Shown piece by piece: positions 22,286 through 33,936 of a stretch of 64,000 bases of DNA. The notes below the pieces were generated by a model. The model worked only from the letters and a program-made list of their open reading frames with translations, ran no database searches and was not told the origin of the DNA. Every line of letters starts with the position of its first letter. Position 1 is the stretch's first letter. Location of the stretch: positions 55,518,001-55,582,000 of the forward strand of contig JAZBRS010000060.1 in NCBI GenBank assembly GCA_037176725.1. Direction: 5' to 3'. The stretch is from Posidonia oceanica (lineage: Eukaryota > Streptophyta > Magnoliopsida > Alismatales > Posidoniaceae). A program made the translations under genes and the position numbers.

Positions 22286-22985
22286 CGGCAAATCTCAAAG
22301 ATCCCCGGAGCACAACTGGGATAACAAAGCAAACCAATCAAGGAAAGATCCCCGGAGCATAACCGGAACACCAAAGCAAAGAACCCCGGAGCACAACCGG
22401 GATAACAAAGCAAATCAATCAAAGAAAGATCCCCGGAGCACAACCGGGATAACAAAGCAAACCAATCAAAGAAAAATCCCCGGAGCATAACCGGGACACC
22501 AAAGCAAAGATCCCCAGAGCACAACCGGGATAACAAAGCAAACCAATCAAGGAAAGATCCCCGGATCATAACCAGGACACCAAAGCAAAGATCCCTAAAG
22601 CATAACCGAGACACCAAAGCAAAGATCCCCGGAGCATAAGTGGGACAGCAATGCAAAGATCCCCGGAGCATAACCGGGACAGCAAAGCAAAGATCCTCAG
22701 AGCATAACCGGGACATCAAAGCAAAGATCCCCAGAGCATAACCGAGACATCAAAGCAAAGAACCCCGAAGCACAACCGGGACATCAAAGCAAACCCCGGA
22801 GCACAACCGAACAAACAAAGCGAACTAATCAAAAGCAAGTACCCCGGAGCACAACCGGACAACAAAGCAAACCCCGGAGCATGACCGGACAAACAAAGCA
22901 ACCCTAGAGCACAACTGGACAAACAAAGCAAAACCAATCAGCAGAAAGAACCCCGGAGCATAACCGGGTCAACAAAGCAAAGCCA
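22286..22985 (+). repeat. Second tandem array, CCCCGGAGCACAACCGGG units
   Basis: About 18 units of 30-50 bases, each with CCCGG-AGCACAA-CCGGG (or AGCATAA) followed by ACAAAGCAAA. The arms form a 5-bp stem with a 7-base loop; many copies keep it, some have lost it. Confidence 0.88.
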
Positions 22986-23345
22986 ACGGTATTAGCGAAC
23001 CCCCTGTTCACTAACTCCTGGGTCAGAAGATGATGGTCCCCATCGAGAATGTAGGCGGCATTCAATGAAAGGACACTTGATTCTGATGAATAACGCCAAC
23101 GGTATCGATGGACTCATCGTTCCTTGATTTCGGGTCACGAGATGATGGTCTCTGTCGAGAATGTAGGCAACATTCAATGAAAGGACACCTAATTGTGACG
23201 AATAGAGCCAACGCGGTCGGCAAAGAAGAAATCATTTCCCCTTTGCCTGGGAGCATCACGGACCTCTCGCTCACCAACCCACGTATCATGAGACGACGGT
23301 CCCCTGGGAGAGTGTAGGCTACACTCAAGGAAAGGGGCACGTGAT
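22986..23345 (+). repeat. Three diverged repeats with a paired GARTGT stem
   Basis: Units of about 110-150 bases. Each has an AGATGATGGT- or AGACGACGGT-like stretch, then a hairpin: GAATG/CATTC (23047-23063), GAATGT/ACATTC (23159-23175) and GAGTGT/ACACTC (23310-23326) around AGGC. Part of the 3' region of element A. Confidence 0.75.
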
Positions 23346-23589
23346 CATGACAAATTGCATTCACGCATGTGTCAGTCCGCCTTGGGTGGTGAGAAAAATT
23401 CCTAAGCCAACCCGATATACAAATTAAAGCCAACGATGATGGAGGAACCTCATTACCTAGGGTCATGCATTGCATATCATGACCCCTTTTGCATTCCCGT
23501 CAGCACGCATCCATGCATAGCGCATTGTACTACATTCACATTGTACTACATTCACATTGAGTGGTCGTCGGAATCATTAGCTATCCATC

Positions 23590-23830
23590 CTGTTAGTTTG
23601 ACCTCTGCGGGCAATCCCCATAGCATGTCTTTTAGTTTGACCCCCATGGGCAATCCCCGTGGCATGCCTTTTAACCCCCATGGGCAATCCCTGTGGCATG
23701 TCTTTTAGTTTGACCCCCGCGGGCCATCCCCGCGGTAGTGTCCATTAGTTTGACCCCCACAGGCCATCCCCGTGGATGTCGTTAGTTTGTTCCCCTTGGG
23801 CAATCCCCTTGGCCGTGTTTCTTTAGCCGA
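23590..23830 (+). repeat. Short tandem units CCCnnGGGC-AATCCCCnnGG
   Basis: Five units spaced about 50 bases. The two-base 'nn' differs between units but agrees within a unit, e.g. CCGCGGG with CCCGCGG and CCATGGG with CCCGTGG. They resemble the core of the 44-bp array. Confidence 0.75.
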
Positions 23831-23953
23831 CCTTCTTTGTGTCCTGTCCAAGTCTGGTGGCAGTAGGCATTGGATTTCATTTAGGACCCCCAGGTAGCGC
23901 TACACGGGAGTATCGTCTCGCCTTGTAGATAGCTTCGTGCCAAAGCCATCTTC

Positions 23954-23967
23954 AAGGAGGGGCAATC
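23954..23967 (+). other. Polypurine tract of element A
   Basis: AAGGAGGGGCAATC lies directly before the LTR start; the same placement and wording recur at 25973, 39951 and 58347. Confidence 0.8.
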
Positions 23968-24179
23968 TGTAGATACCCCGTTTTGGCACTCCCTTCATGT
24001 TAGGATAGTCTCTTGCATTAGGTCGCTCTTAGAAGCCCTCCACCCATTTCTGAATCTCACTTGAGCCAAATGTTCCTCTCAAGTCCAAAATGCTATACCT
24101 TTCTAAGCCCCAAATGTTAGCAACCTAAGTGTTCTTCACGTCCTGACCAAATTTAGAAGTTAAACTAATTAAGGGTGTT

Positions 24180-24490
24180 GTCCGCTGGCTTCTCAGCGTA
24201 CAACGTTGGCCACTGGTTCTCCAGCGGCTAACATTGGCCGCTGGTTTTCCAGCGTCCAACGTGGCAACCTAGTCAGCTCAAAGCTTTCCTTATTTGGCCT
24301 AATCCAAAAATCATGTTTTTGCCTTCTTTGAAACCTGTTGACTGGTTAAAGCCATCAAAGTAGAATTTAATCACACTTAAAGACTCCTTAATTGGAGAAT
24401 CTTCTCTGATCCTGGCAGTTAAGCCTCAGAGGTCGTTATACGCGAGTTCTCTCGCTTATAACGTTATACGCTGGTTTTCCAGCGTATAAC
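24180..24490 (+). promoter_or_regulatory. Hairpin/AACGTT module of LTR A
   Basis: Repeated CGCTGG-TTTT-CCAGCG hairpins at 24180-24260. Farther on, a 12-bp perfect inverted repeat (24463-24474 with 24479-24490, loop TTTT) follows a 13-bp one with one mismatch (24434-24463). AACGTT arises where hairpins abut. It lies 65 bases above the TATA box. Confidence 0.75.
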
Positions 24491-24554
24491 ACTTCTAAAA
24501 CAGGAAACTCTGCTGACTTGGCATTTGTGTCCTTTTTTGTTCCTCCCTTGCTTC

Positions 24555-24561
24555 TATAAAA
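24555..24561 (+). promoter_or_regulatory. TATA box of LTR A
   Basis: TCTATAAAAGCAAGG, placed after the U3 repeats. Transcription would start about 30 bases downstream. Confidence 0.7.
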
Positions 24562-25007
24562 GCAAGGGTACCCCCACAAAGTTCAAGGCCGGAATTTTGA
24601 GAGAGAAAAGGAGTTAAGAAACTTTTGGAACTCACATGCTCTTGAGATTAAAAACCTTAGAGAAGTGAGGTCCTTAAGAATTGAAAAAGAGAAGAGAGCT
24701 TTTGAAAGAAGAAGAGTCTTAGAAAAAGCTTGAGGATCCTCTTGTCGTTGTTGGCTTCATGCCAACACAGTTTGCACCTTGTGCATAGACAGAGGAGACT
24801 CTATTTCATTCGTTTCCTTTTCATTTCTGATATTACATGTTTAATTCCGTAGCATAATCAAGCATTTTTTATTTTTCAAGTTCATATATTGTTTTAGCTA
24901 AGCATACATCTCTTTTAGTTGCAACCGGGGGGATCAAACCCCTCGGGTACGTATCTCACTACACTTTCTTTATTTTCTTTTCTACTAATTCTGGATAGAT
25001 TACTACA

Positions 25008-25986
25008 CATATTGATCCATTTTTATATTGTCTTGTTTGTTTTGCTTTGCTAACGTTTGTCATACAAGGAGGAAGAAGGAAGAAAGAGCTTACCGAGCAC
25101 GGGCACCCTTGGGCAACGCTGGCGTTGTCCCAAGGTAGCTGAACCCGCAACCACACTACATCTCCCCAAAGGCATCTCGAGGGCCGACGAAAGCGAACCG
25201 AGAGTGGCGATCACACCGATTCCATCACACGTGGAGTGATGGAGTCAGATACAAAAAAGGGGACCCCGAGAAAGAGAAGATAGAGCGAGCAAAAGAGAGA
25301 GCCAAAAGAAGCCTCTTCCTCCCTCACCATCATCTTCTTCACCTCGCACTTCCAAAAACACCATATCCACAGCGGCCTGGGATCGTTTTCTCAGTTTCGC
25401 GTGCCCCATTGCATAACATTGCACCCTTATTGTGCTACTACTCCTCTAAAGTCATTACCCCAGCTTCCACACTCCATTTCCCGGGCATTACATGCCCGCC
25501 ATCGCATGCACATTCACAGCATCTCTCTTTCAGCACCTTTACATTCATCCTTTTACTTTCAACACTTGCATCACCTATGCCTACAGCAGAAGCTTGGCAA
25601 ACGACACCCCCGCGCTAGAGCTGCACACCGCTTAGTGCACCTGGTCGTTTGGCTTTCTTGAAGTACTACCCGACGACCATTGCATTGCATTCTCTGCCTT
25701 TTCCGCGTGCATGCATCACCCACTTTCCCCCAGAGGCATACAGTGCAATGAGCATTAGCGTAGGCTTGACATTTGCATTAGCACCGTGCACTAGTCTTTG
25801 CATTGGCATAGCCTTCTAGTGTTCGCATGCATCTGCATTGGGCGACGAGTCGTGATTTTTTGGTGCATCCACCAAATAAGTGACCCATGTCCACAAAAAC
25901 TAGCCTCTTATCGGTGTTAAGAGGGGTGTTTTGTCAACCCTAAGCTATGGTCTCGCTACGCATGACCTCGCTCAGGGAGAGGCATC
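25008..25986 (+). mobile_element. 3' untranslated remnant of a Tat-like element (B)
   Basis: Ends in the polypurine tract CAGGGAGAGGCATC (25973-25986). From about 25400 it matches, in opposite orientation, 29753-30240: same ATGCCCGCCATCGCATGCAC, CTTGGCAAACG and CCGAATAAGTGAC-like words. At 25107-25145 a strong imperfect inverted repeat (CCTTGGGCAACG with CGTTGTCCCAAGG) is present. There is no open frame of substance. The left boundary with LTR A is not firm. Confidence 0.6.
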
Positions 25987-28442
25987 TGTAGACACCCCAT
26001 TTTGACACCTAGCGGCGGATCGAACTTGGAAAATGCGATCTCGGGAACTACAGATTCAACCTTTTCCCCAAAACCCCACCTTTCCACTCAAATTAACCCA
26101 ATTTGACCTAAAACCAAATCCCATTCCAAAACTACCCAAAACCTACCCAAAACAATTCATTTCCCATTTTCCAAACCTAACTTAAGCCTTCCACAAGCCC
26201 AAGTCCATCAAAAGCCCAGGCCACTGAGTGGCATGTCTAGGCGCCACATGAGGGGGTGACTGACTTAGGCGCCACATGAAGAGGCGACTGAGTTAGGCGC
26301 CAGATGATGCAGCGACTCAACTGTAAATCAGTGTGCAAACCAAGCTTCTCTACCAGCGCCGTCTGACAACCTGACACCCATCACCGGTCACCGGCCTTGG
26401 CCCAAGGCCTACCTCCTCGACTGCCAAGCCCTCTCACAATGGCTCTGCTCCTCCTCTGCCATAGCCAAAGCTTTGGGTGGAGCACCCAACCCAAACAAAA
26501 CCAAAAAGCCACCATTTTTGGAGAGGAGGAACCCATTTTTCAAACTCCGGTGATCTCTTTCTCCTCCTTGCCGCTCGCTCTATAGCCAAATCCCACCATC
26601 CAAACGCCTTCACACGACCACTAGCAACACTCCAAGCCTTTCAAATCTCTGTTTCATAGCCCGGATCACCGCAGCCATAAAGCTCGCTGGCCATCTTCCT
26701 CGTCGCCGGCCAACATCCCCAAAAGCCGCATCTCTACTCCAAACTCGCCCAAACTCCGGGCACAGCATCGCGCGACCACCACGGGTGCAACCCGACCAAG
26801 CCGCACGCCCACCGTCGCCTCCAGTGCCGTCACGTCCACCACGCCGACCACCACTGGCGAGCCACATTGCGAGGCCACTCCGCGCACCCCCGCAGGTAAG
26901 TGAGCATACCCCTAGCTTCCTGGCGACCCCCTCTAGCTTCCTAGCTAGTCGCTGCATTTTTACAATAGCTCCCTCGACCGCCATTGGCCATCTTCTCCGG
27001 CGCTGGAAGGTCTCCAGGTCAGTCACCGCATGATACAGTGACAGGCCTGCGTTTCCGACAGTCCGCCGCCCCGACTTTGAGGTGGCGTTCCGACCGGCTC
27101 AAGGCCTCTTCTTGCTAGTTGAATACATGCCTGTGATCCTTGTTTAATGCTTTACATGCCTGCATAGATAGATTTTCATTTTGGTTGCTCGTGAGTCCAG
27201 GACCTGGTCGGAAAGTTGGCGGCGCGGGACACCTGATTTGCTGTCCAACCGCCTGTCTAACAGGCGACTGACCTGCAAATCGGGACAATCCTCCGGCCAA
27301 CTTCCAGCCGTGATATCTTGCGACTCGCCCATCTATTTCTTGCAATTTTTGTTCCTATGTAATCTTGGATGCTTGCTCTGTATGATTGCATGTTTAGTTT
27401 TCATTTTTGCTTGGCCATATGTCCTAGATCCGGACTCAAAAGTGGCTGTTTGGAACGAGGATTTGCAGCTTTGTCGCCAGCTTGACCGGCGACTGAACTG
27501 CAACTTGCGACAGTTCCTCTGGTCGACTTTGGGCCACCATATCTCGTGACCTAGGCCTTTGTTTTGCCATCTGTTTGTTTGCATGTCTCCCTCATCATGT
27601 TGTCTATAGGACCATGCTTTTAGATTTCAATTTTGCATCATGTAGCTAGCCCATTTTCGGCCGTGAAAGCCACTATCTGGCGAAGCCATCTGCCCCTCTA
27701 TCGCTGCTCTCCTAGGCGACTCCCGTCAACACCTCTCCCACAGGCGACCAACTCCCAGCAGTTGCCCCGACAGGGAACCCCCACTGTCACCGACCTCAAC
27801 AGCGACTCCCTCCGGCGCTCCCCAGACAGGCGACTACCTCCTGCAGTTCAGACAGTGGCTGAGCCACCTTGATCGCCGTCTTCCACCTTGATCACTTCTT
27901 TCGCTTTGTTTTCAGGCCTCACTTTTGCATCTTGTTTTCTATGCCTTGCCACCTTAGTCGCATTCCTTAGCAAACATTAACCATGTATCATAACATCATA
28001 ACATATCTAGCAAGTTTAGGCATTCACGGCACTTAGGCGCATTAAGCATGCATTTTCCGACATATGCGAGCGAGTTAAGCCTAGAAAGACCGATTCTTTG
28101 GGCATGTCGGGTGTGCCTAACACCTTCCCCGCACGTAACAGGAGTCCTTGCCCTGTCTCTTAGCGTGCAATGACCATATTGCCCTTATCCTAGGCACGAG
28201 TCATATTTGCATCTCATTGCAACTTTTTGCATGTTTTCTCATGCTTTCCCCGATTTTCCTTGTCTCCCGATTTAATAAACACGGTAGCGACTCTGATTTA
28301 GTCTTATCTTTGTTTTTCCTCTTTTCCGGTGTTTACGAGTAGAGTATCCCTCCTCGGGTCCTACCGCAAATAGTGAACCTAATTCCGATCGGTGCGCGCG
28401 AGCTTTGGCATCGTGCATGGACGATTCGAATTTCGGGATTAT
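25987..28442 (+). repeat. 3' LTR of element B
   Basis: Starts TGTAGACACCCCATTTTGAC and ends GGGATTATCACA, 2456 bases. It contains three 28-bp repeats beginning GGCGCC (about 26250-26335), many GGCGACT words, a GC-rich segment with CGCAGGTAAGTGAG (near 26890, splice-donor-like) and the conserved tail block at 28086-28153. AAAAG at 28443-28447 could be its target duplication; the left copy is not available. Confidence 0.78.
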
Positions 28443-28582
28443 CACAAAAAGAAAGAAGAAAAGGGGTTTTGAGAGTGGAATTGGTTTGGAAAGTGAGTGT
28501 GGTTTTGGGTTTTGTTTTAGGGTTTGGTTTTAGGGTTTTGGAGAAAACCACCAATACAGTCTGTCAAAATGGGGTGTCTACA
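28443..28582 (-). repeat. LTR start fragment, minus strand
   Basis: Minus strand begins TGTAGACACCCCATTTTGAC at 28582 and runs into CCCTAAAACC-type wording before LTR B cuts it at 28442. Confidence 0.6.
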
Positions 28583-29752
28583 GTTGACCGGCGGCGACGA
28601 GCTCGTACGGCAGACGTGCGGTGGTTCGGGTGATTCTCCGGGATGCTAGGAGGATGAGTGGGGGTTCTGTGGATTGCTGGGAGGCGTTGATTGGGTGGTT
28701 GGCTGCTGTGGATTGCTGGGAGGTCTTGATGGGTTCGTGCGGGCTGCGGCGGTTCGTCGGGGCATAGACGGTGGTTGGGCGGCTCATGGTGGCTCAGGCA
28801 ATGGTCCGGGATGCAAGAGGAAGTGTTGGGAGGGTCAGGAGAGGCTTGGGATTTCAGTGGAGGAGAGCTCTCTCGGCAGTAATGGAGGAGGAGGTCAAAG
28901 AGGAAGGTCGGTCTATGGTTTTGATTGGGAAGCCACTGCACAAGTGGAAGGGGCGTGGCAGTGACCATGGAGAGGAAGAAAACAGTCGTGGGTGTCAGGC
29001 AATGGTAGGGGAGTAAGTGGCTGTTAGGTTGCAGGTCACAGAGAAGTATTGGCCGTCGTCAGGTGGTAGGCGGCCTGCGAGGTCGTGGAGAGAGCGAGAA
29101 AGGCGGGGCAAGGCCGCGGAAGTCATAGGGTAGTTAGTGGGATGCGTCGTCTAGCGTGTGGAGTAGAGTGGAGAGTAGTAAGTGGCTATCAAGGTAGTAC
29201 GTGAGGTCGCCGGCGTGTCAGGGGTGGTGAGGCAGTTGCTGGAAGATGTTAAAAGCACAACTGCACGGGAGAAGATTGAACGCAACTAGGGGCTGAGCTG
29301 GGAGGAGCTGAGTGGAGCTGGTGGCCAGAGGCTCAAGCCTGATAACTAGGCTACTCAAAGGAATGCGCCGAAGCTCGGACAGAGGCCAGCTAGCCACGCC
29401 ACAAAGCGAGCTAGGTCAGCTTGCAACTGCACTGGCCTAGGGGAGACGCGCAGCAAACACGCGTAAGGTTTACGCGCATCAGTCTGGACAGGGCTTTTAC
29501 ATTGGATTCCGGGCCCGTTTCCTTGGAGTTTGGGACCACCAATGGGCTCTAGGTTGTGGAGGCTAGTGTTGTGGAAGTTTTGGGTCAGTTTGGAAGGTTT
29601 TGGGCTAGGTTTTGGGGTTTAAGTCAAGGTTTAAGGTTTAAGTCAGGGTTTAAGGTTGGTTTAGGGTTTGGGTGGAAAGTGGGGTCCGCCGCTTCTGAGC
29701 TCATTCCACCAAGTGAAATCTGCCGACTGGGAGTCAAAATGAGGTGTCTACA
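28583..29752 (-). repeat. 3' LTR fragment of a minus-strand Tat-like element
   Basis: Minus strand starts TGTAGACACCTCATTTTGAC at 29752, directly after a reversed polypurine tract (29753-29764). It includes AAACCCTAAACC-like words and a GCGTAA/TTACGC hairpin at 29461-29475. It lacks the LTR tail, so it is truncated at 28583. No credible genes. Confidence 0.65.
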
Positions 29753-30882
29753 GATGCCCCTCCTAGAGCGAGGTCAAACGTAGTGAGACCATGGCTCAGG
29801 ATAGACAAGACACCCCTCCTGACGTCGATAGGAGGCCAAATGTTACTGTTGGCGTGAGTCACTTATTCGGCAGATACACCGAAAATTGTGACTCGTTGCC
29901 TCAATGCAAATGCAAATGCGGACACTAGGATGTAGTGCCAATGCAAAGGCTAGTGTGCAGTGCTAATGCTGATGTGATGCTTACGCTAATGCTCATTGCA
30001 CTGTACTCTGCTAGGGGGAACGTGGGCGATGCTTGCACCTGATAGTGTGGTGGAAAATGCAATGCAAAAGGTCGCTGGGCAATGCAAAGGAATGCCGGAC
30101 GACGATGTGCACTGAGCGGTGTACAACTCTAGTGCGGGGGTGCCATTCGCCAAGTTTTGCTTGAGGTGAAGGCGATGCAAATGCTGAAAATAAGATGCTG
30201 GGGATGTGCATGCGATGGCGGGCACGTAATGCCAAAGAAGTGATCCTGGCTGTGCACTACAGTGAGTGTCATCTTAAGCAGGTTGGCTATAAAAGCCGCG
30301 GAATGCTGAAGATGCCACTTTAAGTAATGCGCAAACCAAGGGCTCGATTCCTAAGCATGCAATGTCCAAGAAAGCAGAATGTGGGAGTTGGTGTGATGAC
30401 TACAGGGAGTAGCAGTGCAATGAGAATGCAATGCAATGCGATGCTATGCAATGAAATGCAGTGTATATACAGTGTGACGCCGGGCACGCGAAACCAAGAA
30501 AATGATCCTAGCCGCCCACTACCACGGGTGCCATCCAGAGCAGGCAAGCTGTGTAGAGTTGCAAATGCTGAGGATGCCACCTTAAGCAATACGTGAACCA
30601 AGGGTTCGAATCCTAGGTGTGCGATGTCCATGTGCTGATGAGATGCAATACTAGTACTGACACTACTGGGGACACAAGGGAAGGTACATGATGACATGCA
30701 ATGAGATGCTTTGATATGCAACAGAATGCTACATGACGAAGGGGTAATAAGTTAACGGACCAATCGCCGGATAGTTAGGGATTATCAGCCCTGTGAGGAG
30801 TTAACAGACTCATCGCCGGATAGTTAGGGATTATCGACCCTGTGAGGAGTTGACGGACTCATCACCGGATCGTTAGGGCTAT
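29753..30882 (-). mobile_element. 3' untranslated tail of the minus-strand element
   Basis: Read on the minus strand it ends in AGGAGGGGCATC before the LTR. It holds two diverged copies (30240-30380 and 30490-30640) of a unit ending GATTCCTA or GAATCCTA, and near 30735-30880 three 50-bp units equivalent to the GATAG/CTATC units at 39420-39560. It joins a plus-strand LTR fragment abruptly at 30882/30883. Confidence 0.6.
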
Positions 30883-33071
30883 GCATTTTAATCCACTGCA
30901 TGCATTCACAGCATTCATTTAAATTGCATTTTGTCCATATTGCATTGCATTTCAGACCCTGCATTTTATTGCATTTGCATTTAGGTCCTTAGTCCATTCA
31001 GATTTCATTTAATCCCTATTTTAAAACCTTATTGCATTATTGAAAAACCCAGAAACTTGTTTTTATTGCACCCAGACCCCTAGATTTCCATATCCATTGC
31101 ATTTAGGTCCCTAGGTTTTCAAAATCATTGCATTTAGGTCCCTGGTTTTGCATTTAGTTGCATCCAGGTCCCTAACTTTTCAAAATCATTGCATTTAGGC
31201 CCCTGGCCTTGCATTTAGTTGCATCTAGGTCCCCAACTTTTCAAAATCATTGCATTTAGATCCCTAACTTTTCAAAATCATCACATTTAGGCCCCTAACT
31301 TTTCAAAATAATTGCATCTAGGTCCCTAGGTTTGCATTTTAATCACATTTGAGTCCTTTTCTTGCATTTTTGCATGCATTACACCCATACATCATTGCAC
31401 TTAGCATATTAGCACACTTTTAAGCATCTTTAGCTCCCTTGTATGTGGGAGGCCCTATTCTGTACACCCCTAGGACCTTTTTGCACTTAGATCCCTTCTT
31501 TCCCCTGGTTCTTGGGTCTTCTGATCTTGAGGCCTGTGCAACTCCCGATCGGACCGTCGGATCTTCGCGACCAAGTTACCTGTACCATCCTGGTGGAGCG
31601 GACTTCAATACTGACCAACTTTACCTCTAATCAGGCCTCAAATCTCCAAGGTAAGTCCCTCTGAACCACTACATAGCACTTTGTTGCATATCACTTGCAT
31701 TGCATGCATTGTTTTCGCCCCGTGTTTTCCATGCATGTAGACTAGGACTTCCCCTCTTGCCTATCCACTCTACTCCCTCTTTTTGCGTACTCTTAGTGTT
31801 TTTGGGTTGAGTTCTCCTTGGATTCACTACTGATCGCGACCTTCTTCCCCCTTTTCAATGATCCGATTGCACCACGAGCTTTTGGCAGCGTGCGAGACAC
31901 ATCGTGGGACAGTTTAGTGGGAAACAGTCACAGGATAGTGGTGATCCCTCTGCTTGCTTCCTTTCCCCCTTGTAGGTCTTCACACCTGCAATGTGTGGTC
32001 CTTAACCAGTGTTTGTTTTCACACTTACACCGCTTGCCTCTCCTTGCTTCTCTTACTCTCCCCCTTTGCATGCTTTTACATCTGCATTGCGTGGCTTTTA
32101 CGATGTTTTGTTTTCGCATTTGCATCACTTGTTTTGCTTTGTTTCTTGTACCGTTTTACATGTCTGCTTTGTTTCTTGCACCGTTTTGGGTGCCTGCTTT
32201 CATTTCTCGCACCGTTTTGCATGCCTACTCTGTTTCTTGCACCGTTTTGCATGCCTGCTCTATTTCTTGCACCGTTTTGCATGTCTGCTTTGTTTCTTGC
32301 ACCATTTTGCATGCCTGCTTTGTTTCTTGTACCGTTTTGCGTGTCCGCTTTCGTTTCTTGCACCGTTTTGCACGTTTGACGTTGTTTTCCTTTGCATGTC
32401 GCCTGCATTGCCTGGTTTTATCGTTGTTTTGTTTTATCACCTACATTTGCATTTAGGGCAGTGATGCTTACTGTCTAGAGTTCTCACGAACCAGGGTTCG
32501 CCCGGTTCGGAACACAGACAGCGTTGTTGAGCGCTTAGATAGCACGTTTAATTCCTTGCACGCATTCCATCACTTAGAGCACGCCTATGAGTATCTAATT
32601 AGGCATTCATGGCACTTGGGCATTCAAAGTATGCATTTCCCTACGTATGCGAGCGTAAGCCTAGAAAGACCGATTCTCGGGCGTGTCGGGGGTGCCTAAC
32701 ACCTTCCCCGCACTTAACAGGAGTCCTTGCCCTTTCTCTTGGACCGCAATGACCATATCGCCCATATCCTAGGCATGAGTCACATCATTTGCTTCTCATT
32801 TCATTTGCATTGCATCACATTGCATCTTTTGCTTGGTTTTGCGTGTTTATTCACACATTTCCCCGATTTTCCTTGTCTCCCGACTTAATAGACACGGTGG
32901 CGACTCTAATTTGTCTTATCTTCTTCTTTTCTTTCCTTTTTTCCCTTTTTTAAGTGTTTTCGAGTTAAGTCTTCCTTCTCGAACACAGCCGCTAATAGTG
33001 AACCTGATTCTGATCGGTGCATGCGAGCTTTGGCAGTATGCATGGACGATCTGAACACTGGGATTACTACA
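30883..33071 (+). repeat. LTR fragment, plus strand, same family as the T1 LTR
   Basis: Shares with the T1 LTR, in opposite orientation, the TGCAT-rich segment (30883-31400), a GGACCGTCGGATCTT stretch, an internal AACAGTCACA junction (31910), the 30-bp array, the GTTCTCACGAACCAGG block, the conserved tail block (32665-32732) and the terminal GGGATTACTACA. The first part, including the TGTAGACACC start, is missing. No primer site follows, so this was a 3' or solo LTR. Confidence 0.75.
32150..32375 (+). repeat. 30-bp tandem array in the LTR fragment
   Basis: About seven units of TTTCTTGCACCGTTTTGCAT plus GCCTGCTTTG, the inverse complement of the 8729-9222 unit. Confidence 0.9.
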
Positions 33072-33892
33072 AGAGGCGATGAAGGCCACTCGATCCCATC
33101 TAGCTAGAGGGATGGCCGGCCAAGATGGGTGTGTGAGGTGAGGCAATGGACTTAGGGTTTTGGTTTTTTAGTGGAATTAGGGTTTTGGGTTTGAATGCAT
33201 GGGTTTAGGTTTTTTTTTGGTTTTTTCTTTAGTGGCATTTGGGTCTTTTTGGTTTGAATGCATGGGTTTAGGGTTTTGGTTTTTTAGTGGAATTAGGGTT
33301 TTGGGTTTGAATGCATGGGTTTAGGTTTTTTTTTTTGGTTTTTTCTTGAATGGCATTTGGGTCTTTTTGGTTTGAATGCATGGGTTTAGGGTTTTAGGGT
33401 TTAGGGTTTGCATGGGATATTGGTTTAGGGTTTGGATGAGATGGGTTTTGAAAGAAACATGGGTTTAGGGTTTGAAAGGAATGGGTTTAGGGTTTTGGGC
33501 TTTGGGTTTAACTGCGATTTGATATGGGATGTGAGTTTAGGGTTTGTGATTTTGGTTGTGAAAATGGGTGTGGGTTTAAGGTTTAGGAGTGGTTGTGAAA
33601 ATCGGATTTGACATGAGATTAGGGTTTAGGGTTTTGGTTGTGAAAATGGGTGTGAAATGGGATTAGGGTTTGCATGGGCTTGAGAATAAATGGGAAATTA
33701 GGGTTTAGTGGGTTTGGTGGTTTGTATTGGATTTAAAGGTTTAAGAGAATAAAAGGGTTTTGAATTCAATGGGCTGATGTGGGCCTAATGAAATTGGGTT
33801 GTGGGCCTTGAGTTCAATGGGTTTAATTGGGCTTGGTCGTGGGCCACAGGTGGGCTTAATGGGCTTAGGGTTTGAGGTTTAGGGTTTAGGGT

Positions 33893-33935
33893 TTATTGTT
33901 TAGGGTTTAGGGTTTAGGGTTTAGGGTTTAGGGTT
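33893..33935 (+). repeat. Interstitial telomere-like repeat
   Basis: Five or more consecutive TTTAGGG units, the plant telomere motif; similar units resume at 34866-34895 on the other side of the retrocopy. Confidence 0.85.
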
Positions 33936-33936
33936 T

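Larger units (their letters stand above)
14003..25007 (+). mobile_element. Tat-like LTR element A, 3' part with antisense genes
   Basis: A plus-strand polypurine tract (23954-23967) and an LTR starting TGTAGATACCCC (23968) define the 3' end. Upstream lie tandem arrays (21512-23830) of the kind that precede the polypurine tract in elements 3 and 4, and upstream of those, three antisense genes. gag-pol is missing, cut off where T1 begins at 14002. Antisense extra ORFs downstream of integrase are known in some Tat elements. That the antisense genes belong to this element, and not to a separate insertion, is inference from the shared arrangement and shared promoter motifs. Confidence 0.6.
23968..25007 (+). 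repeat. 3' LTR of element A
   Basis: Begins TGTAGATACCCCGTTTTGGC after the polypurine tract and probably ends GGATAGATTACTACA at 25007; CACTACA at 24962 is an alternative end. Contains the hairpin/AACGTT module (24180-24490) and a TATA box (24555). At about 1 kb it is much shorter than the other LTRs here and lacks the conserved tail block, so its right end is uncertain. Confidence 0.65.

Noticed and set aside
21512..22985. Regular repeats that could suggest a CRISPR array
   Set aside because: No unique spacers, the units are simply tandem, and the setting is a plant retrotransposon 3' region.
25187..25205. TGGCGATCACACCG as a primer binding site after LTR A
   Set aside because: It matches the T1 primer site only in TGGCGA and no LTR end with CA lies directly before it.
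30595..30625. Another pol III B box (GGTTCGAATCC)
   Set aside because: No A box at the right distance and the parallel repeat at 30330 has GGCTCGATTCC, so it is a chance match within a 3' tail repeat.
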